From Comamonadaceae bacterium (GTDB lineage: Bacteria; Pseudomonadota; Gammaproteobacteria; Burkholderiales; Burkholderiaceae_C), in contig CANKBG010000003.1 of the NCBI GenBank assembly GCA_947479935.1, forward strand, positions 82,848 through 125,358: a DNA stretch of 42,511 nt. The letters are read 5' to 3'. How positions within the stretch are numbered: the stretch's first letter is position 1; every line of letters starts with the position of its first letter. The position numbers were made by a program, and so were the translations under genes. The notes below the pieces were generated by a model. That model was given only the letters and a program-made list of their open reading frames with translations, was not told where the DNA came from and did not search any database. Positions 10,090 to 18,707 of the stretch are shown piece after piece.

Positions 10090-10765
10090 GTTAGGAACAA
10101 TGATTTCAGTCAGTCACGTGAGCAAGCTGGTCGGCGATGTCGGTGGCCAGTTGTCTATTTTGCGTGATATCGATTTCTCCGTGAACAAAGGGGAGACTGT
10201 GGCTATTTTGGGCGCTTCGGGATCGGGTAAAAGCACCTTGTTGTCCATCATGGCAGGCTTGGACACGCCCAGCAGCGGCCAAGTTAGCTTGGCGGGCCAA
10301 TCTATTTTTGACTTGTCTGAGGATGATCGTGCGGCTTGGCGAGGGCAGCAGTTGGGTTTTGTGTTTCAAAATTTCCAATTGATGGGACACCTGACTGCCT
10401 TAGAAAACGTCATGTTGCCGCTTGAACTGTCTGGCACCAAAGAGGCTTTCAAATTGGCCCAAGATATTCTCGGCCAAGTGGGCCTGTCGGAGCGCATGAA
10501 ACATTTTCCCAAGGTGTTGAGTGGGGGTGAGCAACAGCGAGTGGCCTTGGCCCGTGCCTTTGTCGTTCAACCCAAACTTTTGCTGGCAGACGAACCCACG
10601 GGCAGTTTGGATGCTGAAACAGGTGAAAGCATTATGAATTTGATGCTCGCCATGAATCAAGCGCGTGGAACTACCCTGATTCTGGTGACGCACGATCAAA
10701 AATTAGCCCAACGTTGCGACAGAACTTTGACCTTGGAAGCCGGACAACTCATATCCCAACGATAA
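10088..10765 (+). CDS. ybbA: ABC transporter ATP-binding protein, YbbA/LolD-like
   Basis: 225 residues from ATG 10088, which has AAGG at 10077-10080 with seven-base spacing; ATG 10100 (MISVSHV) is the alternative but AGGA then lies only three bases away. Complete ATPase motifs: Walker [11 protein letters not shown]-loop FQNFQL, signature [14 protein letters not shown], Walker [14 protein letters not shown]-loop VTHD. It belongs to the MacB/LolD-type family that powers release or export of membrane-anchored or lipid-like cargo. In E. coli the permease YbbP follows; here rlmB follows instead, so the partner permease is elsewhere or lost. The divergence from tesA suggests a lipid or ester-related role (inference). 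Confidence 0.93.
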   Translation: MLGTMISVSHVSKLVGDVGGQLSILRDIDFSVNKGETVAILGASGSGKSTLLSIMAGLDTPSSGQVSLAGQSIFDLSEDDRAAWRGQQLGFVFQNFQLMGHLTALENVMLPLELSGTKEAFKLAQDILGQVGLSERMKHFPKVLSGGEQQRVALARAFVVQPKLLLADEPTGSLDAETGESIMNLMLAMNQARGTTLILVTHDQKLAQRCDRTLTLEAGQLISQR

Positions 10766-10772
10766 TCGGGAC

Positions 10773-11510
10773 ATGTCTTCTCCCAAAATTCTTTTTGGTT
10801 TCCATGCGGTGGGTGTTCGTTTGAAAACGGCACCTCAGTCCATTGTAGAAATCTATTTTGAAACCACGCGGCGCGATGCCAGAATGCGTCAATTTATTGA
10901 ACGGGCGCAAGAAGCAGGGGTCCGGTTAATCGAAGCCGACAACATACGCTTGGCCAAGTTGGCAGGCAGTCATGGCCATCAAGGTGTGGCCGCACGCGTT
11001 GAAACTTTGCCGCAAGCACATTCGTTAGACGATTTGTTGGACCAAGTTCAAGGGCCACCATTGTTGTTGGTCTTGGATGGCGTGACCGACCCCCATAATT
11101 TAGGCGCCTGCTTGAGGGTTGCAGATGGCGCTGGTGCACACGCCGTTATTGCGCCCAAGGATCATGCGGCTGGCATCAATGCCACCGTGGCCAAGGTAGC
11201 AAGTGGTGCGGCAGAAACAGTGCCTTATTTCATGGTCACTAATTTGGCGCGCACCTTGGGTGAACTTAAAGAGCGGTCCATCTGGACCATTGGCACCAGT
11301 GGGGATGCACCTCGCAATATTTACCAAGTCGATTTAAAAGGACCCGTGGCTTTGGTGCTGGGGGCAGAGGGGCTGGGTATGCGTCAACTCACACGCAAAA
11401 CATGCGATGAATTGGTGAGCATTCCCATGCAAGGCGCGGTGGAAAGTTTGAACGTGTCAGTGGCCAGCGGAGTGTGCTTATTTGAAGCTGTCAGGCAACG
11501 CCTGGCGTAA
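10773..11510 (+). CDS. rlmB: 23S rRNA (guanosine-2251-2'-O)-methyltransferase RlmB
   Basis: A 245-residue SPOUT (TrmH/SpoU) enzyme that methylates the ribose of G2251 in the 23S rRNA P loop using S-adenosylmethionine. The N-terminal substrate-binding domain covers residues about 1-80 ([16 protein letters not shown]...). Three SpoU motifs follow: [17 protein letters not shown] (motif 1), VLGAEGLGM (motif 2) and [15 protein letters not shown] (motif 3), which form the deep trefoil knot. It starts seven bases after the ybbA stop, so it probably shares its transcript. It ends one base before the stop of the convergent chromate-type gene. Confidence 0.95.
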   Translation: MSSPKILFGFHAVGVRLKTAPQSIVEIYFETTRRDARMRQFIERAQEAGVRLIEADNIRLAKLAGSHGHQGVAARVETLPQAHSLDDLLDQVQGPPLLLVLDGVTDPHNLGACLRVADGAGAHAVIAPKDHAAGINATVAKVASGAAETVPYFMVTNLARTLGELKERSIWTIGTSGDAPRNIYQVDLKGPVALVLGAEGLGMRQLTRKTCDELVSIPMQGAVESLNVSVASGVCLFEAVRQRLA

Positions 11511-11511
11511 T

Positions 11512-12114
11512 TCAAAGTAAACCGGCGCCACCCAATACGCCGCCCGCTGCAATCATCCACAACAAATGCAGGGATGTCCGCATGACCAAGGCAACTGAAA
11601 TGGCAGTCACCAGCCAGAGTTTCCAATCAAGTTCAAAATTTCGATGAGCGGCTGACAACAACCAACCGGTGGACACCAACAAGCCAATCACAATGGGCGC
11701 CATGCCCGACTTAAAAGCGCGAACCGATCTTAAATTTCGGTTGACATGCGCCCATTTGGTGGCTTTGTAGGTCAGGATGGAGGAGGGCAGCATGATGCCC
11801 ACCATGGTGACCATAACGCCGAACAACCCCAACCACCATGCACTAGGTCCGGCAGCCAAACCACCGGCCGAATTGACGCCAATATTCCAGCCCATCAGGG
11901 CAACGAAGAGGACATTGGGGCCGGGTGCAGATTGTGCCAGCGCGATGGACGATGAAAAAGAGGCATCGGTTAGCCAGTTTTTTTCATTCACCAAAAATCG
12001 GTGCATTTCAGGTGCCGTTGTAATGGCACCGCCAATGCCCATGAGTGACAGCACTGAAAAGTGCGTGAACAATTCTAGCCAATCTTGAGGATTCATGTTG
12101 CCAGTTGCCATCAT
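11512..12114 (-). CDS. Chromate transporter family protein, second half-size subunit (CHR)
   Basis: A 200-residue membrane protein of the chromate ion transporter family (short-chain CHR). Seen: FTHFSVLSLMGIGGAITTAPEMHRFLV with the conserved Gly-rich GIGGA, SIALAQSAPGPNVLFVALMGW holding the AQxxPGPN signature, and five to six hydrophobic helices. Half-size CHR proteins come as pairs from tandem genes and are thought to insert with opposite topology to make one chromate/sulfate-linked exporter. Its start overlaps the stop of the first subunit by four bases (ATGA, 12111-12114), so translation is coupled. An ATG at 12096 (MNPQDWLELF) is an alternative start. The true substrate is not certain. 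Confidence 0.88.
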   Translation of the reverse strand: MMATGNMNPQDWLELFTHFSVLSLMGIGGAITTAPEMHRFLVNEKNWLTDASFSSSIALAQSAPGPNVLFVALMGWNIGVNSAGGLAAGPSAWWLGLFGVMVTMVGIMLPSSILTYKATKWAHVNRNLRSVRAFKSGMAPIVIGLLVSTGWLLSAAHRNFELDWKLWLVTAISVALVMRTSLHLLWMIAAGGVLGGAGLL

Positions 12115-12722
12115 GCGTCATCCTGCACTGAATCTGAGGTCACGACATCGGAATTATTCAAGACGCGATAAGCCATGACGCATCCTACGGTGCCCAATAC
12201 AAAGAGTACCCATACCAAGGGTAGTCTCAACAAACCCACCGCCACAAAAGTCAGAACACTCAGCGCAATGGCTGCCCACAAACCCATTGGATTTTGAGGC
12301 AAAGTGATGCCTAGCTTGAAACCTGAGGCAATGACTAAACCCGCAGCGGCAGCACCCATGCCTTTGAGTGCACCCTGTGCCATTGGGTTGTCTGCAATGC
12401 CACCGAATAAAATGGCCAACCCCAGAACCACAACCAAGGGCCCGAAAATTAAGCCAAAAACCGCTGCCAAGGCGCCTGCAATGCCAAAGTACTGGCCGCC
12501 AATCATTAAACACAAATTGACCACATTGGGGCCAGGCATCACTTGAGCGACGGACCATTCTTCAACGAACTGGGCGTTTGTCATCCATTTTCGACGCTCT
12601 ACCAATTCGCGTTGAACAACGGTTAATACCCCTCCAAATCCTTGGAGGGCTAGAAACGTGAAGACGACAAACAACTCAGTTTTGGACTGCGGGTGATGGT
12701 GTTCAATTAATTCAGAATTCAT
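12111..12722 (-). CDS. Chromate transporter family protein, first half-size subunit (CHR)
   Basis: A 203-residue short-chain CHR protein that pairs with the gene after it. Conserved elements: [29 protein letters not shown], and [25 protein letters not shown] carrying the AQxxPGPN signature, then hydrophobic helices including a Gly-rich [18 protein letters not shown] segment. It acts in the inner membrane; the family is known for chromate efflux, but many members in clean-water bacteria have no shown substrate. It is divergent from ygiQ; the start lies 86 bases from the chosen ygiQ start, which leaves room for promoters. No regulator (ChrB/ChrF) is beside it. Confidence 0.88.
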   Translation of the reverse strand: MNSELIEHHHPQSKTELFVVFTFLALQGFGGVLTVVQRELVERRKWMTNAQFVEEWSVAQVMPGPNVVNLCLMIGGQYFGIAGALAAVFGLIFGPLVVVLGLAILFGGIADNPMAQGALKGMGAAAAGLVIASGFKLGITLPQNPMGLWAAIALSVLTFVAVGLLRLPLVWVLFVLGTVGCVMAYRVLNNSDVVTSDSVQDDA

Positions 12723-12754
12723 ACCGCAATTATCGGATGAGAAAGACCTTTCGC

Positions 12755-12782
12755 TTGATGGGCGCTCAGATAGGCTTAAACT
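12755..12782 (+). promoter_or_regulatory. Weak candidate sigma-70 promoter for ygiQ
   Basis: TTGATG at 12755-12760 (4 of 6 to consensus) and TAAACT at 12777-12782 (4 of 6) are separated by 16 bases and lie upstream of the ATG at 12809. This fits the divergent arrangement with the chromate-type genes. Matches this weak are common by chance. Confidence 0.2.
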
Positions 12783-12808
12783 ACCCCCATTCCTCTGATT
12801 TTCGGTCT

Positions 12809-15133
12809 ATGAACGCCCTGCTAGACGTTTCCTTTTTCCCGCGCAACGCCAAGCCCTTGAACAGTTATCGAAAGTTCTGGGCTTCGCGCTTTGGCACGGC
12901 ACCTTTTTTGCCCATGAGTCGCGCAGAAATGACCCAACTTGGCTGGGACAGTTGTGACATTATTTTGGTCACTGGCGATGCCTATGTCGACCATCCCAGT
13001 TTTGGCATGGCCGTGATTGGCAGGATGTTGGAAGCCCAAGGTTTTCGGGTTGGCATCATTGCCCAACCCGATTGGCAAAGTGCCGATCCCTTCCGCGTTT
13101 TAGGCAAACCCAATTTGTTCTGGGGCGTCACGGCTGGCAACATGGATTCCATGATCAACCGCTACACCGCCGATCGCAAAATTCGCTCTGACGACGCCTA
13201 TACACCAGGCGATGTGGGTGGAAAGCGTCCAGATCGTGCCGCCATTGTTTACAGCCAGCGCTGCCGCGAAGCCTTTCCAGATGTACCCATTGTGTTAGGC
13301 GGCATTGAAGGCTCTTTAAGACGCATTGCGCACTATGACTATTGGTCCGACAAAGTACGTCGATCTATTGTGGTGGACAGTAAATGTGATTTGTTGCTTT
13401 ATGGCAATGCAGAACGCGCTGTGGTTGAAATTGCGCATCGATTGGCCGCGCGTGAGCCTGTGCAAGATATTGTGGATGTTCGTGGCACTGCCTTTGTGCG
13501 TCGGCAAACACCCGAGGGGTGGTACGAAATTAATTCTGCTTCAGTCGACACACCTGGACACGTTGAAGCACATGTCAATCCGTACCTCATGATTTCAGAT
13601 CAAGCCCGTGAAAACGGTGCCACTTGTGCGCGCGAAGAGGAAGCACAATCTGTCGCGGATCAACAAAATTCTGCCAAAGGGATCAGTCAAGCTGCCCTGC
13701 AAAAAGCTGCAAACACTTCCAATATTCAGCCCCTTAGCTTTGTGCCCAATCCTAATTTGCCCGCCATGCTGGGCAAGGGTTTGCACAAGGTGCCACCGCG
13801 CGATCAAAGTGTTATTCGCTTGCCCAGTTATGAGCAAATCAAAAGCGATCCCGTTTTGTACGCGCACGCCAATCGTGTTTTGCACTTAGAAACCAATCCG
13901 GGCAATGCACGTTGCTTGGTTCAAGCGCACGGAGAAGGCCACACAGCGCGCGATGTATGGATCACGCCACCGCCTATCCCGCTCACGACGGCTGAAATGG
14001 ATGCCGTGTTTGATTTGCCATATGCACGCAGTCCACATCCTACCTATGCCGATGAAAATGGTTCGCACGATGGTGATACCAAAATTCCTGCATGGGAAAT
14101 GATTCGCTTTTCGGTCAACATCATGCGTGGGTGTTTTGGAGGTTGTACTTTCTGCTCCATCACAGAGCACGAGGGCCGCATCATACAAAGTCGAAGTGAA
14201 GCCTCCGTGCTTCGCGAAATTGAAGACATTCGCGACAAAGTCAAAGGCTTTACGGGGGTGATATCTGACTTGGGTGGGCCCACGGCCAACATGTATCGAT
14301 TGGGTTGCAAAAGCCCAGAAATTGAAGCGGCCTGCCGCAAGCCGAGCTGCGTCTTTCCTGGTATCTGTAGCAATCTGACCACCGACCACGGCCCCCTCAT
14401 TCAGATGTATCGCAAAGCGAGAAGTTTGAAGGGCATCAAGAAAATCTTAATTGGTTCTGGCCTGCGGTATGACCTTGCGGTGCAAAGTCCTGAATATGTC
14501 AAAGAATTAGTGACGCACCACGTGGGCGGTTATTTGAAAATTGCACCCGAGCATACCGAGTCTGGCCCTCTCAACAAAATGATGAAGCCTGGTATTGGAA
14601 GTTATGACAAATTCAAAAGTATGTTTGACAAATTCAGTGCGGAAGCTGGAAAAAAACAGTTTTTGGTGCCTTACTTTATTGCCGCGCATCCAGGCACCAG
14701 TGACGAAGACATGATGAATTTGGCAGTCTGGCTTAAGAAAAATGGTTTTCGTGCAGACCAGGTGCAAACCTTCTACCCCAGTCCAATGGCCACCGCCACC
14801 GCCATGTACCACACTGGTAAAAATCCGTTGCGAAAAATTACCCGTGACAGCGAAAAAGTAGATGTGGTCAAAGGTGAAAAAAGAAGGCGTTTGCACAAAG
14901 CATTTTTGCGTTACCACGATGCCAAACATTGGCCCTTGCTCAGAGATGCACTGAAAGCCATGGGCAGAGCCGATTTAATTGGTAATGGCAAACACCATTT
15001 GATTCCCACATGGCAACCCTTGTCAGACGAGTATCAAAGTGCGCGTCGAAAAAACAGCACGCCCAGTGCTGAGCCCCAAAAAGGCAAAATTTTGACGCAA
15101 CACACAGGCTTGCCTCCGCGTCAAAAACGCTAG
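12809..15133 (+). CDS. ygiQ: YgiQ family radical SAM protein
   Basis: 774 residues from ATG 12809; an ATG at 12737 would add 24 residues but would leave only 14 bases to the divergent gene, and homologues start near [21 protein letters not shown]. The N-terminal UPF0313 region ([35 protein letters not shown]) is highly conserved. The radical SAM core carries [16 protein letters not shown], a CX3CX2C cluster site for [4Fe-4S] near residue 442. A variable insert (about residues 270-350) is Gln/Ala-rich. A basic tail ends with PPRQKR. The biochemical role of YgiQ is not established. The stop abuts the glnD stop with no gap (15133/15134). Confidence 0.94.
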   Translation: MNALLDVSFFPRNAKPLNSYRKFWASRFGTAPFLPMSRAEMTQLGWDSCDIILVTGDAYVDHPSFGMAVIGRMLEAQGFRVGIIAQPDWQSADPFRVLGKPNLFWGVTAGNMDSMINRYTADRKIRSDDAYTPGDVGGKRPDRAAIVYSQRCREAFPDVPIVLGGIEGSLRRIAHYDYWSDKVRRSIVVDSKCDLLLYGNAERAVVEIAHRLAAREPVQDIVDVRGTAFVRRQTPEGWYEINSASVDTPGHVEAHVNPYLMISDQARENGATCAREEEAQSVADQQNSAKGISQAALQKAANTSNIQPLSFVPNPNLPAMLGKGLHKVPPRDQSVIRLPSYEQIKSDPVLYAHANRVLHLETNPGNARCLVQAHGEGHTARDVWITPPPIPLTTAEMDAVFDLPYARSPHPTYADENGSHDGDTKIPAWEMIRFSVNIMRGCFGGCTFCSITEHEGRIIQSRSEASVLREIEDIRDKVKGFTGVISDLGGPTANMYRLGCKSPEIEAACRKPSCVFPGICSNLTTDHGPLIQMYRKARSLKGIKKILIGSGLRYDLAVQSPEYVKELVTHHVGGYLKIAPEHTESGPLNKMMKPGIGSYDKFKSMFDKFSAEAGKKQFLVPYFIAAHPGTSDEDMMNLAVWLKKNGFRADQVQTFYPSPMATATAMYHTGKNPLRKITRDSEKVDVVKGEKRRRLHKAFLRYHDAKHWPLLRDALKAMGRADLIGNGKHHLIPTWQPLSDEYQSARRKNSTPSAEPQKGKILTQHTGLPPRQKR

Positions 15134-17767
15134 TTAAGCCTGAAGGACCTGCAACAGTTCCGTCTCAATTTCAATTTGCTCTCGGTTGTGCTGAAGCGCC
15201 GAGCCTTCGATGAGGAATGTGTCCTCAACTCGTTCGCCTAAGGTGCTGATTTTGGCCAACTTCAAACTGATGCTGTGCTTTGCCAAGACGGTGGCCACGC
15301 TGTAAAGCAAGCCCAATCGGTCACTGGCAGAGATGCCTAACAACCAACTTTGCGCCTTTTCATCAGGGTGCAGGGTAATGCGCGGAGCAATTGGAAAGTT
15401 TTTAACACGACGTGAAACGCGGCCTCGGGTTGGTGGTGGCAATTCACCTTTTTGGTCGATGGTGGTGCCCAAGCCAGACTCCACCATGTTGATCAGTTCT
15501 CTGTAATGTTCAGGCATGAGAGAGGTGACCACCTGGAAAGTGTCTAGGGCATAGCCATTTTTGGCCGTGTGAATTTTGGCGTCCAAAATGCTGAAACCAG
15601 CTTGGTCAAAATAGCCACAAATGCGTGCAAACAAATCGGCTTGGTCAGTCGTATAGACCAACACCTGCAGGCCTTCACCCAAAGGAGATATACGCGCTCG
15701 CACCATGCTTTTGCCTTGGCCTGAGGCAACAACGCTATCGTCAGATTTGGCAACATAGCGTGAGAGTTGTCTGGCGTGCCATGCAATTTCACTGGCATCG
15801 TGCCGCATAAAATAGCCGACGTCCAATGTGTCCCACAAAGCTTTCTGGCCATCGTGGGGCTCTGAGTGAAGCGCCAGTTCAACCAGTGCTTCGCTCTTGC
15901 GCGATTCAATCTCCGCGTTGGCATCGGGCGCTCGACCGCCCAGCACGCGCAAAGTGTATTTGTAAAGATCCTCTAGAAGTTTGCCTTTCCAGGCATTCCA
16001 TACTTTGGGACTGGTGCCGCGAATGTCCGCAACGGTAAGTAAATAGAGTGCCGTGAGCTTGCGTTCATTGCCAACGCGTTTTGCAAAAGTTGCTATGACG
16101 TCAGGGTCACTCAGATCTTCCTTTTGAGCCACATGGCTCATGGTGAGATGCTCGCTGACCAAAAATGCAATGAGCTTGGCATCATCTGCAGGTATTTTGT
16201 GCTGACGGCAAAAGCTTTTCACTTCTAAGGCGCCTAATTTTGAGTGGTCACCACCCCGTCCTTTGGCAATGTCATGAAAGAGTGCTGCTGCATACAAGAC
16301 ATATGGCTTGTCCCATCCGGCTGCCAATTGGGAACAAAAAGGATACTCATGGGCATGGTCTGCAATGAAAAAACGCCTTACATTGCGAAGCACCATCAAA
16401 ATATGCTGATCCACGGTGTACACATGGAAAAGGTCATGCTGCATTTGGCCCACAATGTTTCGGAACACCCACAGGTATCGTCCCAAGACCGAAGTCTGAT
16501 TCATCAAACGAAATGAATGTGTGATGCCTTGATTCTCTTGAAGAATTTGAAGAAAGGTGTGTCGGTTAATGGGGTCACGCCTGAAGGCGGCATCCATCAC
16601 ACCTCGAACGTTGTAAAGTGCACGCAGTGTTTTGGCCGATAAACCTTTAACGCCCCGCGTTTGTTGGTACAGCAAAAATGTTTTAAGAATAGCGTGCGGG
16701 TGTTTCTGGTACAGGTCGTCTTGTGCAACTTCCAGTAATCCGTTTTTTTCAAAAAAGTGCTCATTGAGTTTGCGCACCTCGATTCGAATGTCACCTCTTT
16801 GGGCTTGCAAATGCTCTTCAATGTTCAGTAGCAAAATTTGATTCAACTGCGTCACCGCTTTAGCAGACCAATAATACTGGCGCATCAATACTTCACTGGC
16901 CCTTTGCTTGTGTTTGCCTTCGGGCGTACTTTGCGCTTCGTAGCCAAACGATTCGGCCATTGAATGCTGCAAATCAAATACCAAACGATCTTCTCTGCGT
17001 TTGGCCAGTAAATGCAGCCTTGCGCGAATGAGACTCAGTACCGCTTCATTGCGCTTGATTTGTTTAACTTCGAGTGGCGTCGCCAAACCTTTGAGGGCTA
17101 AGTCATCCCAGTTGTGGCCAAAACCTGCAGCCTTTGAAACCCAAATAATGATTTGTAAATCGCGAAGACCTCCCGGTGATTCTTTGCAATTGGGTTCAAG
17201 GGAGTAGGGCGTGTTCTCGTACTTGTTGTGTCGTTGTTGCAATTCAAGAGTCTTGGCCACAAAAAAGGCATGCGGATCCATGGCTTCGTCATAGCTATTT
17301 TTAAATTGCAAATACAGCGGCTTGCGGCCGGTTAAAAACCGACTTTCTAGCAAGGATGTCTGCACGGTAATGTCTTTGGCAGACTCATCCATGCAGTCAC
17401 TTAGCGTTCTAACGCTCGAACCAATTTCAAGGCCCGTGTCCCAGCAACTTCCAATAAAGGCTTCAAGTTTGGCTTTCAGGACAGGCGATTCTTCTGCGTT
17501 GACGCCATCGGGTAGCAACACCAAAACATCCACATCGGAGGAAGGAAACAACTCGCCTCGACCAAATCCGCCCACTGCAATCAAGGCCTCGCCCTGATCA
17601 AATCCCGCGTTGTGCCAAAGTTGTATGAGTAATTTGTCAGCCAGTTTGGCCAACCGAATGAGCGTGGATTTGACGCCCCGGCCGTTGGAAGCACTGTTGG
17701 CAATGTGTGACCATAAGGCCATCTTCTCTTGCCGATAGTTATCACGCAATACCGACAAGTCGGTCAT
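15134..17767 (-). CDS. glnD: [Protein-PII] uridylyltransferase/uridylyl-removing enzyme GlnD
   Basis: An 877-residue bifunctional nitrogen sensor. In order: the nucleotidyltransferase domain with GGFGRGELFPSSDVDVLVLLP (catalytic G-S-D-x-D site, about residues 67-88), the GlnD linker (CKESPGGLRDLQ), the HD domain with LFHDIAKGRGGDHS (uridylyl-removing site), and two C-terminal ACT domains (about 715-790 and 825-877) that bind glutamine. It uridylylates PII when glutamine is low and removes UMP when it is high, thereby steering glutamine synthetase and NtrBC. The length matches the family. It lies four bases after map on the same strand, a conserved pairing. Start codon is ATG. Confidence 0.97.
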   Translation of the reverse strand: MTDLSVLRDNYRQEKMALWSHIANSASNGRGVKSTLIRLAKLADKLLIQLWHNAGFDQGEALIAVGGFGRGELFPSSDVDVLVLLPDGVNAEESPVLKAKLEAFIGSCWDTGLEIGSSVRTLSDCMDESAKDITVQTSLLESRFLTGRKPLYLQFKNSYDEAMDPHAFFVAKTLELQQRHNKYENTPYSLEPNCKESPGGLRDLQIIIWVSKAAGFGHNWDDLALKGLATPLEVKQIKRNEAVLSLIRARLHLLAKRREDRLVFDLQHSMAESFGYEAQSTPEGKHKQRASEVLMRQYYWSAKAVTQLNQILLLNIEEHLQAQRGDIRIEVRKLNEHFFEKNGLLEVAQDDLYQKHPHAILKTFLLYQQTRGVKGLSAKTLRALYNVRGVMDAAFRRDPINRHTFLQILQENQGITHSFRLMNQTSVLGRYLWVFRNIVGQMQHDLFHVYTVDQHILMVLRNVRRFFIADHAHEYPFCSQLAAGWDKPYVLYAAALFHDIAKGRGGDHSKLGALEVKSFCRQHKIPADDAKLIAFLVSEHLTMSHVAQKEDLSDPDVIATFAKRVGNERKLTALYLLTVADIRGTSPKVWNAWKGKLLEDLYKYTLRVLGGRAPDANAEIESRKSEALVELALHSEPHDGQKALWDTLDVGYFMRHDASEIAWHARQLSRYVAKSDDSVVASGQGKSMVRARISPLGEGLQVLVYTTDQADLFARICGYFDQAGFSILDAKIHTAKNGYALDTFQVVTSLMPEHYRELINMVESGLGTTIDQKGELPPPTRGRVSRRVKNFPIAPRITLHPDEKAQSWLLGISASDRLGLLYSVATVLAKHSISLKLAKISTLGERVEDTFLIEGSALQHNREQIEIETELLQVLQA

Positions 17768-17771
17768 GGCT

Positions 17772-18575
17772 TTAGCCCTTTACAAATGCGGGGATAGGCG
17801 GACTGCCCACAGACAAGGTGAGAACTTCGTAACCCGTTTCTGTGACCAAAATGGTATGTTCCCATTGAGCCGATAAAGAGCGGTCCTTGGTCACAATGGT
17901 CCAGCCGTCACCCATTTCTTTAATCTCGCGTTTGCCCGCGTTGATCATGGGCTCGATGGTGAATGTCATACCGACTTTGAGTTCGTCCAGAGTCCCTGGT
18001 TTTCCATAATGCAAAACTTGAGGTTCTTCATGGAAAACGCGGCCAATGCCGTGGCCACAAAACTCGCGAACGATTGAGAAACCCAAATTTTCTGCAAATT
18101 TTTGAATGGCCCAACCAATGTCTCCCAAACGTGCACCCGGTTTAACTTGCTCAATGCCGTGCCACATGGCCTCATAGGTGACGGCACACAGGCGCTTAGC
18201 GGCAATTGAAGTTTCGCCCACCATGAACATGCGACTGGTATCGCCATGCCAGCCATCTTTGATGACAGTGATGTCAATGTTGACAATGTCGCCTTTTTTC
18301 AAAGCCTTGTCGTTGGGAATGCCATGACAAACCTGATGATTGATGGAGGTACAAATGGATTTAGGGTAGGGGCCATAACCAGGCGGTTGATAGTTCAAAG
18401 GCGCGGGTATAGTTCCTTGAACATTGACCATGAAGTCATGGGCTAACTTGTCCAATTCGTTGGTGGTCACGCCAGGCTTTACAAAGGGCGTTAGATAATC
18501 GAGTACTTCGGATGCGAGGCGTCCTGCCACACGCATGCCATCTGCGCCTTGGGCGTCTTTGAGGGTGGTCGTCAT
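17772..18575 (-). CDS. map: Type I methionine aminopeptidase Map
   Basis: A 267-residue enzyme removing N-terminal Met from nascent proteins. The five metal ligands are visible: Asp in VNIDITVIKDG and in WHGDTSRMF, His in GHGIGRVFHEEP, Glu in FTIEPMIN and Glu in QWEHTILVTE. The N-terminus (GMRVAGRLASEVLDYLTPFVKPG) aligns with E. coli Map, so the start at 18575 is right even though no ribosome site precedes it. It heads the map-glnD pair. In many proteobacteria map is divergent from rpsB; here purL is the divergent neighbour, 132 bases away. Confidence 0.97.
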   Translation of the reverse strand: MTTTLKDAQGADGMRVAGRLASEVLDYLTPFVKPGVTTNELDKLAHDFMVNVQGTIPAPLNYQPPGYGPYPKSICTSINHQVCHGIPNDKALKKGDIVNIDITVIKDGWHGDTSRMFMVGETSIAAKRLCAVTYEAMWHGIEQVKPGARLGDIGWAIQKFAENLGFSIVREFCGHGIGRVFHEEPQVLHYGKPGTLDELKVGMTFTIEPMINAGKREIKEMGDGWTIVTKDRSLSAQWEHTILVTETGYEVLTLSVGSPPIPAFVKG

Positions 18576-18583
18576 GGGGCGTG

Positions 18584-18592
18584 ATTATCCCA
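18584..18592 (-). promoter_or_regulatory. Candidate extended -10 element for map
   Basis: On the minus strand TGG-GATAAT (18592-18584) matches the extended -10 form TGn followed by a hexamer five of six to TATAAT. The map ATG begins only eight bases after it, so a transcript from this site would have almost no leader. The rest of the 132-base map-purL gap (18576-18707) shows no convincing -35; an A/T-rich TTAAAATAAAG at 18632-18642 may serve purL on the plus strand. Confidence 0.3.
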
Positions 18593-18707
18593 TTCAAGTG
18601 AGGACTTTGCAGAAATTAGGGCCATACGCAGTTAAAATAAAGACTCGATGAATGCCCCAGTCAGCGGTATTTGAGACTACTTTCCCTATTGCCCTCAAGG
18701 CCACCCT

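Noticed and set aside
18606..18642. A sigma-70 promoter for purL around TTAAAATAAAG
   Set aside because: The -10-like sequence is fair but no -35 at 16-18 bases matches more than three positions. Mentioned only within the map promoter entry.
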